Source: Clostridia bacterium (GTDB lineage: Bacteria > Bacillota > Clostridia > Christensenellales > Aristaeellaceae). From it: 38,406 nucleotides of DNA. The position numbers and the translations under genes were made by a program. The DNA is taken from positions 1-38,406 of the forward strand of contig JAUNQH010000020.1 of assembly GCA_030536295.1 (NCBI GenBank), given 5' to 3'. Positions within the stretch are counted from its first letter, which is position 1; each line of letters begins with the position of its first letter. This document shows positions 9,011-15,764 of the stretch, piece by piece. The notes beneath the pieces were generated by a model, which searched no databases, was not told the origin of the DNA, and saw nothing but the letters and a program-made list of their open reading frames with translations.

Positions 9011-9631
9011 TTATTTCATCCGTGACAGGATCAGATCAAATACCGTACCGATCTTTTCACCGCTGCAGGCCAGAACATCCAGCGTTTTCTCCGCAAAGAG
9101 CTTCCCGGCAAGATCGACCGCTTCTTCGCTTACGGTCCGGAATTCATCCGCAAGGCTGCCGCAATGATGCTCAGATGCGTATCTTAATTCATGATAGCTT
9201 TGCAAAGTCAGCTGGACCAGTTCATATTCCTGCCCCATCAGGAGAAAATCCCGGGTACGCTCACTGACATACGGATCGAATTCGCGGATGTGGACAAATC
9301 CGCAATGGGGATCTCTGGCAGCGTACCGGACATGTTTGATATTGGACATGACAGCGGTTCCGAAGCACATGGGGCACGGCTCCATCGTGGTATACAGGGT
9401 CAATGTCCCCGGATCGTATCGGGCAGTATCCAGGCGGTGCAGGGCATTCGCCTCAGCGTGTGATATGCTCCGGTTAACGGTACCTTCCTCGTTGCCGCGG
9501 TTATGTTCTTTCAGGATAACGTTCCCGTTTTCGTCGGCGATCACGGCACCGATAGGTATACTGCCATGCCTGAATGAGTCCCAGGCTTCTTCAAATGCCG
9601 CCTGCCAGGCAGCAGACAGGTCCTTCCACAT
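9011..9631 (-). CDS. Cytidine/deoxycytidylate deaminase-family nucleoside deaminase
   Basis: The 206-aa zinc deaminase has HAE at residues 58-60 (SHAEANAL) and PCPMC at 85-89, the classic zinc-binding and proton-shuttle residues. Family members deaminate guanine, cytosine, adenosine in tRNA or related nucleosides. The extra C-terminal helical segment (residues about 120-206) is longer than in TadA, so a TadA role is less likely. The ATG at 9631 is preferred because GAGGAG lies 6 bases upstream; an ATG six codons earlier has no ribosome binding site. It has no signal peptide. It lies between the broken hydrolase and the ATPase with no clear operon partner. Confidence 0.85.
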   Translation of the reverse strand: MWKDLSAAWQAAFEEAWDSFRHGSIPIGAVIADENGNVILKEHNRGNEEGTVNRSISHAEANALHRLDTARYDPGTLTLYTTMEPCPMCFGTAVMSNIKHVRYAARDPHCGFVHIREFDPYVSERTRDFLLMGQEYELVQLTLQSYHELRYASEHHCGSLADEFRTVSEEAVDLAGKLFAEKTLDVLACSGEKIGTVFDLILSRMK

Positions 9632-9801
9632 AAGCTTACTCCTCGCCATCTTTATTTCGTCTTTTTCGGAGGCCCGGCACCGGCAGGATCACCGGGGAAA
9701 CAAGCAAATCGGCCGTTCCCGTTCAGCCCGCCGCAATAAACGTACCTTTATTTTCCTTTCGGCTCATTAAGCCGGCATGTTTGGCTTTTACTCTTTAAAT
9801 G

Positions 9802-11091
9802 TCAGGCTTCAAGGCTGTCAGGATCCAGCAAAAATTCACGAATCCCCAGTGTCAGATAGCCGTTTTCATCATGGCGGGGTTTCATACTTTGCCCGATGAT
9901 CAGGATTTTTTTGAAAGAATCTTTTACATGGGAATAAGAATTTGTCTCCTGCACATACTTGGCACTGTCCGGAATATCATAGGCTGACTGCAGGTAGTAG
10001 CGTTTGCTGCCCTGATTCGCGATAAAGTCAATTTCCAGAAGCTTTTTAACCTCCCTGTTGTCCGTATCGCGCTCGCGTGCTTCCACAGACCCGACATCCA
10101 CATTGTAACCGCGGTATCGCAGCTCATTGTATATGATGTTTTCCATGATGTGCGAAGGCTCAATCTGACGGAAATTCAGCAGTGCGTTCCTTAAACCGAT
10201 GTCTTCAAAATACACTTTGTAAGGGGTGGAAATATAACGTTTTCCTTTTACATCATATCGCTGAGCCGTCGATACAATGAAAGCATCCTCAAGGCAGCGG
10301 ATATAACGGCTCACGGTTGATGGGCTGATACCGGATCTCTTCACAGTCCGGAATGTGTTGCTCAGCTTGTTCGGGTTTATCAGCGTGGAGATGCCGGAAG
10401 CAAGGATCTCCGTCAGCTCTTCAATATCTCCGTCATCTGTCAGCCGGTTTCTTGCAATCACATCCCGCAGATATACATTTTTTATCTGTGTGTTCAGATA
10501 GCTGCTTTTCTGCTCTTCTGCAGCCATCAGTGCCACCGCAGGCAGGCCCCCGTAAACGGAATAGTCATCAAAAGACTCCTCCTTCGTCCCACTGTAAACA
10601 CTGAAAAATTCAGAAAAGCTCAGGGGAAGCATGTGAATCTCATCACCACGCCCCGCAAATTCGGTGATAATGTCTGAGGAGAGAAACTTTGAGTTGCTTC
10701 CGGTGACATAGATATCGAGGTTGCTTCTCCTGAGATAGCCGTTGAGCACCGATTCAAAGCATTCCAGCAATTGCACTTCATCCAGCAGAAGATAACAGTC
10801 GTCACCATCCGGGATAAGTGAATCGATATAGTCCATAAACCGGTCTGCATTTACTTTCTGGCCGGGCTTCCGGGCTGGGGATTCTCTGATCTTCCTGAGA
10901 TCGTCCGCTGAATCAAAAGCAAAACGAATGATATGGTCAGGCGAAATGCCGGTGGAAATCAGGTCATTATAAAAAATAGTGTTCAGGAGATAGGACTTTC
11001 CGCAGCGGCGGATGCCGGTGATTACCTTGATCATGCCATTTTTCCTGCGGTTTCGTAAACGGGTTAAATAGATATCTCTTTTGATTTCCAT
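9802..11091 (-). CDS. AAA ATPase with C-terminal DUF4143 domain
   Basis: The 429-aa protein has an N-terminal AAA_14-type P-loop (Walker A GIRRCGKS, 26-33; Walker B YLLLDEVQ near 100) and a sensor-like VTGSNSKFL segment. A winged-helix-like region (SGISPSTVSRYIRCLEDAFI) leads into a DUF4143 nuclease-like fold at the C terminus (LEIDFIANQGSKRYYLQ). These cytoplasmic proteins are widespread, often in many copies, and their function is unknown. The ATG at 11091 follows TTGGAGAG. The gene has a strong promoter at 11146-11174 lying between two long direct repeats, which suggests specific regulation or insertion as a unit. It sits at the edge of an accessory island. Confidence 0.9.
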   Translation of the reverse strand: MEIKRDIYLTRLRNRRKNGMIKVITGIRRCGKSYLLNTIFYNDLISTGISPDHIIRFAFDSADDLRKIRESPARKPGQKVNADRFMDYIDSLIPDGDDCYLLLDEVQLLECFESVLNGYLRRSNLDIYVTGSNSKFLSSDIITEFAGRGDEIHMLPLSFSEFFSVYSGTKEESFDDYSVYGGLPAVALMAAEEQKSSYLNTQIKNVYLRDVIARNRLTDDGDIEELTEILASGISTLINPNKLSNTFRTVKRSGISPSTVSRYIRCLEDAFIVSTAQRYDVKGKRYISTPYKVYFEDIGLRNALLNFRQIEPSHIMENIIYNELRYRGYNVDVGSVEARERDTDNREVKKLLEIDFIANQGSKRYYLQSAYDIPDSAKYVQETNSYSHVKDSFKKILIIGQSMKPRHDENGYLTLGIREFLLDPDSLEA

Positions 11092-11107
11092 GTTATCTCT
11101 CCAAAAC

Positions 11108-11202
11108 ATTTAAAATTTACGCCGAAACCGACCCTCGTTTGAAGTATTATACACGCATTATTGGGAGCTTTCAACATTGATTTAAAATTTACGCCGAAAC
11201 CG
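11108..11202. repeat. Direct repeat pair flanking the ATPase promoter
   Basis: A 23-base block, ATTTAAAATTTACGCCGAAA followed by CCG, is found exactly at 11108-11130 and 11180-11202. Similarity continues for about 14 bases more (CCGACCCTCGTTTGAA versus CCGGCCTTTGTTTGAA). One copy lies in the 5' untranslated region right before the ribosome binding site, the other just upstream of the -35 element. ATTTAAAAT is itself nearly palindromic. Possible roles are operator, RNA-binding site or ends of a transferable unit. Confidence 0.85.
11146..11174 (-). promoter_or_regulatory. Promoter of the DUF4143 ATPase
   Basis: On the minus strand TTGAAA (11169-11174), a 17-base spacer and a perfect TATAAT (11146-11151) lie between the two direct repeats. 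Confidence 0.8.
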
Positions 11203-11307
11203 GCCTTTGTTTGAAATGAGTACCTGCTGACGGAAGCCGATGCTGTTTCCTTCCACAGCATCCTGGTCTGGATCATTTTATTACGAGTCAGTGGTCCGGA
11301 GACGCGT

Positions 11308-11878
11308 TTATGCTCCACGTAAAAAACCGCTTCCTTTTTGAAAGCGGTTTTTACGTGGAGCAATACTCGACAAATCCGAACCAAACGCCTTCTGAATGTC
11401 CTCCAGAGTGATTGATTCAGTTCCATCCTTGTAGTTATAGGTCAGCACCAGCCTGTCGTCGTACACATAGATGCGATTGACGAAGGTGTCGATGATCTGC
11501 CGCTGATAGTCCAGGCCATCGGGATCGCCGTGCTTGTAACGGCTGATCCGGTAGACGATCCACAATTGCTGTGATGCTATCGCCTTCATCGTAGCGGCGG
11601 AAGATCTCCTGAACAACGGGGACGGTGACGGGATCAAGCTCCAGCACGCCATCTGCACCGGGACGCAATCCCAGCGGAATGTTGCCGCCGTTGTTCTTGC
11701 CCTTCAGCGCATTCTCCATTTGACCACGATGGATCTTCACGGACAGTTCGGCAGAATAGTACTCGGAAAGACCTTCCAGCAAGGATTCCAGCAGCACACC
11801 TTCCGGACCATCTGAGATGTTCTCGGTGGCAGAGACGAGCTTCACGCCATTCCTTTTCAGGATGTGTATTGCTCACAC
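11308..11878 (-). pseudogene. Remnant of a large serine recombinase (resolvase/integrase family)
   Basis: Pieces of one protein occur in two frames. From about 11869 the sequence reads I-H-I-L-K-R-N-G-V-K-L-V-S-A-T-E-N, then a recombinase segment ending RRYDEGDSI, which is the end of the catalytic domain and the start of the recombinase domain of large serine recombinases. An internal deletion then joins it, in another frame, to the family's C-terminal tail (QRQIIDTFVNRIYVYDD, then LVLTYNYKDG). A stop lies in frame just upstream of the first segment, and the catalytic Ser region is absent. It is therefore inactive and marks an old integrated mobile element next to the toxin-antitoxin genes. 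Confidence 0.85.
11311..11362 (-). terminator. Long inverted repeat at the end of the recombinase remnant
   Basis: TGCTCCACGTAAAAAACCGC (11311-11330, continuing TT) pairs with AAGCGGTTTTTACGTGGAGC (11342-11361, continuing A), giving about 21 bp with one bulged base and a 9-base loop. The A/T tracts inside the stem make it look like a terminator extended by flanking symmetry. It overlaps the tail of the recombinase frame, so it may have been the terminator of the lost element. Confidence 0.55.
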
Positions 11879-11891
11879 GATGGTGGGATCG

Positions 11892-12215
11892 TCAGATGTA
11901 TTTCCGCATCACGCGGATGTAGTCTTGTTTCTCGTGGAAGATTGCCATGATGTCCACGATATGTTCCTGTTCGTCGGTCAGGTAAAAGATCAGGTATCCT
12001 TTGTGCGAGAGATACCGATATCCCATGCTCCGCAGAATACGGTCTTTCGGCAAAGCCCCTTGTCCAGGAAGCTCAGTCAGGCGATGGCATGTCTCTCGCA
12101 GTTCCAGCACAAAGCCTTTTGCAATGGCCGTTTCCTTGGATTGATCGGCAATGTAGAATGCGATCTCCCGCAGATTGTTCTTTGCTGTCTCAGTAAATCT
12201 AACGATATAGCTCAT
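11892..12215 (-). CDS. ParE/RelE-family toxin
   Basis: The 107-aa protein has the ParE/RelE plasmid-stabilisation fold pattern: an N-terminal IVRFTETAKNNLREIAFYI helix, a central RLTELPGQGALP turn and a C-terminal strand with YRYLSHKGYLIFYL. Relatives inhibit gyrase (ParE) or cleave mRNA on the ribosome (RelE); which applies here cannot be told. Its ATG overlaps the antitoxin stop by four bases (ATGA), so the two are translationally coupled. It is the second gene of the operon from the promoter at 12539-12567. Confidence 0.88.
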   Translation of the reverse strand: MSYIVRFTETAKNNLREIAFYIADQSKETAIAKGFVLELRETCHRLTELPGQGALPKDRILRSMGYRYLSHKGYLIFYLTDEQEHIVDIMAIFHEKQDYIRVMRKYI

Positions 12216-12508
12216 CTGCTCATTCCGTCCAATTCACCAAGAATCTCATCGAACACATCATCAGCATTCTGCACACGACCCAGCTTTACATCATCGGCAG
12301 CCTGAGCAAGATGAGCGTAAACAGCCAGCCTTGCTTCCAGTTCGGTGATGTAATTCTGCTGATTTACAAAATCCTCATGGCTCTGAACGACGGTATCTTC
12401 CTTGCCGTTCACTGTGATGGCAACAGGATTCTGACGGGACAGGGCAGAGATCTGCGCGTAGTGCGTCCGAAGATCCTTCGAGGGTCTGATGGAAAATGCA
12501 CGAGTCAT
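12212..12508 (-). CDS. Phd/YefM-family antitoxin
   Basis: The 98-aa protein has an N-terminal Phd/YefM-type DNA-binding domain (SIRPSKDLRTHYAQISALS, then NPVAITVNGKEDTVV). Its C-terminal half is acidic and helical (LGRVQNADDVFDEILGELDG) and would bind the toxin. The start at 12508 follows TTGGAGG. It would neutralise the ParE/RelE-like product and autorepress: an AT-rich imperfect palindrome with TCATA/TATGA arms (12535-12555) covers the -10 element. The pair lies next to recombinase debris, as expected for a maintenance module of a mobile element. Confidence 0.88.
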   Translation of the reverse strand: MTRAFSIRPSKDLRTHYAQISALSRQNPVAITVNGKEDTVVQSHEDFVNQQNYITELEARLAVYAHLAQAADDVKLGRVQNADDVFDEILGELDGMSR

Positions 12509-12538
12509 TGATATAACCTCCAAATAAGTGGTGGTCAT

Positions 12539-12567
12539 ATTATAAATCATTATGACAACCCCGTCAA
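12539..12567 (-). promoter_or_regulatory. Promoter and likely operator of the toxin-antitoxin operon
   Basis: On the minus strand TTGACG (12562-12567), a 17-base spacer and TATAAT (12539-12544). The dyad TCATA (12535-12539) / TATGA (12551-12555) overlaps the -10 element and is a good candidate for antitoxin binding. Confidence 0.75.
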
Positions 12568-12735
12568 TGGGCAGCGATTGTAACATCTTGACAAACAAAT
12601 CCTTCCTTGATTATTTGGAATTCTCTATTGCGCTATAATTGGACTGCAGGTTTAGTGTTTGTTTCATCACCTACATTATACCGCAAGCACCCGTTTCCTT
12701 TATGGTCTCGGGTGTTTTGGTATGTTCTTTTAACT

Positions 12736-12776
12736 CAAAAAGGAGCTGCCTCGCTCTTCCTTAGTGAGACAGCCCC
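12736..12776 (-). terminator. Terminator after the 57-aa gene
   Basis: GTGAGACAGCCCC (12764-12776) and GGAGCTGCCTCGC (12742-12754) pair with wobbles on the minus strand. The stem is followed by a T run (A tract 12737-12741 on the plus strand). It lies about 45 bases past the stop at 12822. Confidence 0.6.
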
Positions 12777-12821
12777 TTATAAAAACAGAATTGGTATCAA
12801 AATTGGGATCAGTCATTTTGT

Positions 12822-12995
12822 TCAGGCAGCGTGATCGTTATGAACCGGCTTTTGCTTTTCAAGCCACTCGGCATATTCACGCTGGCCTTCTTTGCTTTCA
12901 AAAAAAGCCTGCATGGCAGGCAGCAAGTAACGGGCGATGCGCTCGATGGCGTAGTCCGGGATTTCCATTTCTTCATGGATCGTCTTTTCAGCCAA
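12822..12995 (-). CDS. Small mobile-element-type protein, 57 aa
   Basis: The short acidic helical protein reads (M)AEKTIHEEMEIPDYAIERIA through to a KPVHNDHAA tail. The IPDYAIERIARYLLP segment and EGQREYAEWLEKQ tail resemble small uncharacterised proteins I associate with Firmicute conjugative or mobilisable elements; this is from memory and unconfirmed. The start is taken as the TTG at 12995 because GGAAGGAGG lies 8 bases upstream; a longer frame from 13025 would have no such site. A 26-aa frame (12988-13068) ends just across this start. Function unknown. Confidence 0.6.
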   Translation of the reverse strand: MAEKTIHEEMEIPDYAIERIARYLLPAMQAFFESKEGQREYAEWLEKQKPVHNDHAA

Positions 12996-13068
12996 ATCGG
13001 ATTCCTCCTTCCCTGAAAACTGCATTGATGTGGTTGCGATAGATACGGGTTGATGGATGACTGTTCAT
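12988..13068 (-). CDS. Putative 26-aa leader peptide
   Basis: The short frame starts at an ATG (13068) preceded by AGAAGGAA and reads MNSHPSTRIYRNHINAVFRE, ending GGIRFG. Its last codons contain the ribosome binding site of the next gene, and its stop overlaps the next TTG start by eight bases, an arrangement typical of translational coupling. It is too short to assign by homology. Confidence 0.4.
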   Translation of the reverse strand: MNSHPSTRIYRNHINAVFREGGIRFG

Positions 13069-13127
13069 GCTTGGATTCCTTCTTTCTGTTTTGATTGAGG
13101 GACCGCGTTTCCGAAAATGCGCGCAAC

Positions 13128-13155
13128 AAAAAAGCCGTGGGCGGCAGCACGGCTT
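13128..13155 (-). terminator. Rho-independent terminator
   Basis: AAGCCGTG (13132-13139) and CACGGCTT (13148-13155) form an 8-bp stem with an 8-base loop. On the minus strand it is followed by a T6 tract. No intact gene remains upstream of it, so it probably ended a gene since lost from the island. Confidence 0.7.
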
Positions 13156-13605
13156 ATGATGAGCGATGGGGAGAGTGATCCCTCTATTTTATATGGACAT
13201 GAGAATTGCTGTTTTTTCCCGAAAGAAAAAAGTCTTCTTTGTTATGCTTAATGCAAAAGAAAATTTATGAATGAGTAATCCATAACCGTGGAATACTCTC
13301 TTATTCTGAACTTTGAGATTTACCCTGCTGCCGTGCATATTGCCAGATCGTTTCCTGTTGTTACACCGGCTTTTTTGTTCTGCTTATTGTCTTCTTTATC
13401 CTGTTTATAGGCTTTGGCAGGTCTCTTGATACCCATGCAATACGCTTCCTTAATTCTCGTATGATAACAATATACTCAACAAAGGCGTCTTTTAGTTTCG
13501 GTAAGACATGGCCATAGTAACCTTGATATGAGACAACAGGCAGCGGACCAACTGGAAAAACTGATCTGTCAGTATTAAAGAAGATCTCCCCAAATCATAA
13601 AAATA
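13156..13605. other. AT-rich stretch without a recognisable gene
   Basis: Base composition is clearly poorer in G+C than the flanking chromosome, and all frames are short and lack ribosome binding sites. It lies between terminators and beside tRNA-Ala, so it is most likely the eroded inside of an integrated element. Confidence 0.5.
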
Positions 13606-13656
13606 ATAAAAAAGCAGCTGCCGGAGGGGGATCAGACCCTGATTCGGCAGCTGCTT
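13606..13656 (-). terminator. Long stem-loop, minus-strand terminator
   Basis: AAGCAGCTGCCG (13612-13623) and CGGCAGCTGCTT (13645-13656) form a perfect 12-bp stem with an inner ATCAG/CTGAT stem. The minus-strand transcript runs into TTTTTTATTATTTT. Any gene it served between here and the tRNA is gone. Confidence 0.7.
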
Positions 13657-13695
13657 AAAACTCAACAATGGTACTAACGATGGTACTAAAGGGTA

Positions 13696-13736
13696 AAACA
13701 AAACCGGAACCCCTTGATTTCTCTAAGGATTCCGGT
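13696..13736 (-). terminator. Terminator of tRNA-Ala
   Basis: CCGGAATCCTT and AAGGGGTTCCGG pair across 13704-13735 on the minus strand, followed by TTTTGTTTT. It starts three bases after the tRNA 3' end. Confidence 0.75.
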
Positions 13737-13738
13737 AG

Positions 13739-13811
13739 TGGAGCATAGCGGATTCGAACCGCTGACCCCCACACTGCCAGTGTGGTGCGCTACCAGCTGC
13801 GCTAATGCCCC
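13739..13811 (-). tRNA. tRNA-Ala (GGC anticodon)
   Basis: The 73-base cloverleaf runs from 13811 to 13739. The acceptor GGGGCAT pairs with ATGCTCC and contains the G3:U70 pair that identifies alanine tRNAs. The anticodon arm is CCACA-CTGGCAG-TGTGG with anticodon GGC, and the T arm has GGTTCGAATCC. The discriminator base is A and CCA is not encoded. The 3' side abuts the decayed mobile region, consistent with use of this gene as an integration site. Confidence 0.95.
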
Positions 13812-13822
13812 GAACAGCAAGG

Positions 13823-13851
13823 AGTATATCACATGATTTGCGGTTTGTAAA
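13823..13851 (-). promoter_or_regulatory. Promoter of tRNA-Ala
   Basis: On the minus strand TTTACA (13846-13851), a 17-base spacer and TATACT (13823-13828) lie 12 bases before the tRNA 5' end. Confidence 0.7.
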
Positions 13852-13888
13852 GTACTTTTTTTATACAATGTAAAAAGCTGCTGTTTGT

Positions 13889-13917
13889 TTGACATATCTG
13901 CTGACGGTCGATATAAT
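13889..13917 (+). promoter_or_regulatory. Consensus promoter of the GH10 xylanase
   Basis: Perfect TTGACA (13889-13894) and TATAAT (13912-13917) are separated by exactly 17 bases, which predicts strong basal expression. Confidence 0.85.
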
Positions 13918-13954
13918 TTGTGCGTACAATTAGCTACAAATAAGGAGTAGAAAT

Positions 13955-14986
13955 ATGTCTCTGAAAGACGCTTACCGTGATCTTTTTCCGATCGGAGCCG
14001 CCATCGCGCCGATGTGGGCCTATAAGCCTGAATTCGATACGCTGATCACCAGCGAATTCAGTTCCCTGACCGCGGAAAACATCATGAAGCCCATGATGAT
14101 CATGGATCATGACGCCACCATCGCCTCCGGGGATCCGGTGAATACTGTGCAGAACTTTGCCGAGACGGACAAAATGCTTTCATGGGCAAAAGAGCGCGGC
14201 ATCCGGATGCGCTTTCACGTGCTCGTCTGGCACGGCCAGACGCCGTGGTGGTTCTTCAAGGAAAACTGGAGTGATGACAAAGACGCGCCGGACGCTTCTC
14301 CCGAGCTGATGCTCAAGCGCATGGAAGCCTGGATCCGCGATGTGATGACGCATGTGAACACCAGCTTTCCCGGCGTCGTCTACTGCTGGGATGTTGTGAA
14401 TGAAGCCATCGAACCGGAGCATGGCGCGCCCGGGCTGTTCCGTACCAAGAGCCCGTGGTATCACATTCTCGGTGAGGAATTCGTTCCGGCAGCTTTCCGC
14501 TTTGCCCGCAGATACCAGGCGCCGGATCAACAGCTGTATTACAATGACTTCAACAGCTTCCAGCCGGATAAGCAGGAAGCGATCATCGCCGTGCTGAAAA
14601 AGCTGCAGGCGGAAGATCTGGTGGACGGCATGGGCATGCAGGGGCATCTGCAGATGCAGTGGCCGGCGATCGCGGATTTTGAAAAGGCCGCGCGCGCCTA
14701 TGCCGCGCTTGGGCTGAGCCTGCAGGTGACCGAGCTGGACATCCACTGCCCCACCGCGCTGGAAAACGGTCAGGCACTGCTGGCTGATCGCTATGGTGAG
14801 CTGTTCAGCACGCTGGTCCGTATGAAGCGCGACGGCATCGATCTCCGCTCCGTTACCTTCTGGGGCGTCACGGACCGCACCAGCTGGCTCACGGGCTTCC
14901 GCCGCGAAGGCTCCAGCCCGATGCTCTTTGATGACACGCTCAGCCCCAAAGCAGCGTATAACGCGGTGATCGACGCCGCGCGATAA
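13955..14986 (+). CDS. GH10 endo-1,4-beta-xylanase, cytoplasmic
   Basis: The 343-aa single-domain GH10 enzyme has the family hallmarks in order: SLTAENIMKP (38-46), HVLVWHGQTPWWFF (88-101), WDVVNEA with acid/base Glu150, and VTELDIH with nucleophile Glu260. It would cleave internal xylan or xylo-oligosaccharide bonds. It has neither signal peptide nor carbohydrate-binding module, so it probably acts in the cytoplasm on imported xylo-oligosaccharides. AAGGAG lies 7 bases before the ATG. It is monocistronic, between a strong promoter and a strong terminator, just beyond the tRNA-Ala island. Confidence 0.95.
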   Translation: MSLKDAYRDLFPIGAAIAPMWAYKPEFDTLITSEFSSLTAENIMKPMMIMDHDATIASGDPVNTVQNFAETDKMLSWAKERGIRMRFHVLVWHGQTPWWFFKENWSDDKDAPDASPELMLKRMEAWIRDVMTHVNTSFPGVVYCWDVVNEAIEPEHGAPGLFRTKSPWYHILGEEFVPAAFRFARRYQAPDQQLYYNDFNSFQPDKQEAIIAVLKKLQAEDLVDGMGMQGHLQMQWPAIADFEKAARAYAALGLSLQVTELDIHCPTALENGQALLADRYGELFSTLVRMKRDGIDLRSVTFWGVTDRTSWLTGFRREGSSPMLFDDTLSPKAAYNAVIDAAR

Positions 14987-14998
14987 TGACCCTTTCGG

Positions 14999-15027
14999 GG
15001 CCGCCGGATCACTTCCGGCGGCCTCTT
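14999..15027. terminator. Terminator shared by the convergent xylanase and VWA genes
   Basis: GGCCGCCGG (14999-15007) and CCGGCGGCC (15015-15023) form a 9-bp GC stem followed on the plus strand by TCTTGTTTT. It overlaps the last codons of the convergent VWA gene. Confidence 0.8.
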
Positions 15028-15662
15028 GTTTTATGATCCGCCCGGATCGGAGCCGCCCAGTCCTCGCATACGGTCCCCTGTGCGCGCATACTGCAAAGCG
15101 CCTCGCTCACTACTTTGAAATTCAGCGCGGTTCCGGTTTCGTCAGCGGTATAGTCGACCGCGCGGTCCCTGCGGATCCCCAGCCGGCCGGCCGTTTCCAC
15201 CGCGTCAATGTTCGCGCCGAGGAACAGGAATTCCCAGCCGTATTTTTCCTTCTGGCGTTCGATCATGCTCTTCACCTTATCGGCACTGTACTGATGGCTG
15301 GCGTTTTCCATGCCGTCGGTCGTGATCACAAAGATCGTATGCTCCGGCACATCCTCTTCCCGCGCGTACTTGTGCACATTGCCGATATGATGGATCGCTC
15401 CGCCGATCGCGTCCAGCAGGGCGGTGCATCCGCGCACACTGTATTCCTGCTCCGTCATGTTCTGAACATCCTGCAGCTTCACACGATCGTGGATCACTTC
15501 CGGTTCGTTGTCAAACAGTACGGTAGATACCAGTGCTTCGCCTTCCGCCTTCCGCTGCTTCGCGATCATCGCGTTGAAGCCGCCGATCGTGTCGGATTCC
15601 AGACCCGCCATGGAACCGCTGCGGTCCAGAATGAACACCATTTCCGTCAAACCCTTCTTCAT
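15009..15662 (-). CDS. VWA-domain protein (TerY/YfbK-like, cytoplasmic)
   Basis: The 217-aa protein is almost entirely one von Willebrand factor A domain. The metal-ion-dependent adhesion site is complete: DRSGS (13-17), a Thr in RGCTALLDA and an Asp in VITTDGMEN. There is no signal peptide or membrane segment, as in TerY-type cytoplasmic VWA proteins that work with ATPases, phosphatases or stress proteins. The ATG at 15662 is chosen because AGGAGG lies 8 bases upstream. That ribosome binding site sits in the 3' arm of a long hairpin (15667-15729), so translation is probably controlled. The upstream neighbour is a macro-domain protein about 100 bases away on the same strand. Confidence 0.9.
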   Translation of the reverse strand: MKKGLTEMVFILDRSGSMAGLESDTIGGFNAMIAKQRKAEGEALVSTVLFDNEPEVIHDRVKLQDVQNMTEQEYSVRGCTALLDAIGGAIHHIGNVHKYAREEDVPEHTIFVITTDGMENASHQYSADKVKSMIERQKEKYGWEFLFLGANIDAVETAGRLGIRRDRAVDYTADETGTALNFKVVSEALCSMRAQGTVCEDWAAPIRADHKTRGRRK

Positions 15663-15729
15663 ATTGAAAACCTCCTGTACTGTTTCATGTTCGGTCTTTC
15701 CTGCCGACATGCACAGTATAGGAGGTTTT
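15660..15729 (-). promoter_or_regulatory. 5'-UTR hairpin sequestering the VWA ribosome binding site
   Basis: On the minus strand AAAACCTCCTATACTGT (15729-15713) pairs with ACAGTACAGGAGGTTTT (15683-15667), giving 10 bp, one mismatch and 6 bp. Inside, CATGTCGG pairs with CCGAACATG with one bulge. The Shine-Dalgarno AGGAGG is fully within the 3' arm and base-paired with CCTCCT, and the ATG follows five bases after the stem. This is the geometry of an RNA thermometer or a protein- or RNA-controlled translational switch. Confidence 0.7.
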
Positions 15730-15764
15730 TGATCCCATGTGGTCGTTTTGAAAGCGACAAATGA

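Noticed and set aside
11108..11202. The repeats as a CRISPR array
   Set aside because: Only two copies, with a promoter between them and no further units or Cas genes.
13492..13701. A 69-codon minus-strand frame by the tRNA, considered as an integrase remnant
   Set aside because: It passes through two terminator hairpins and shows no tyrosine-recombinase motif.
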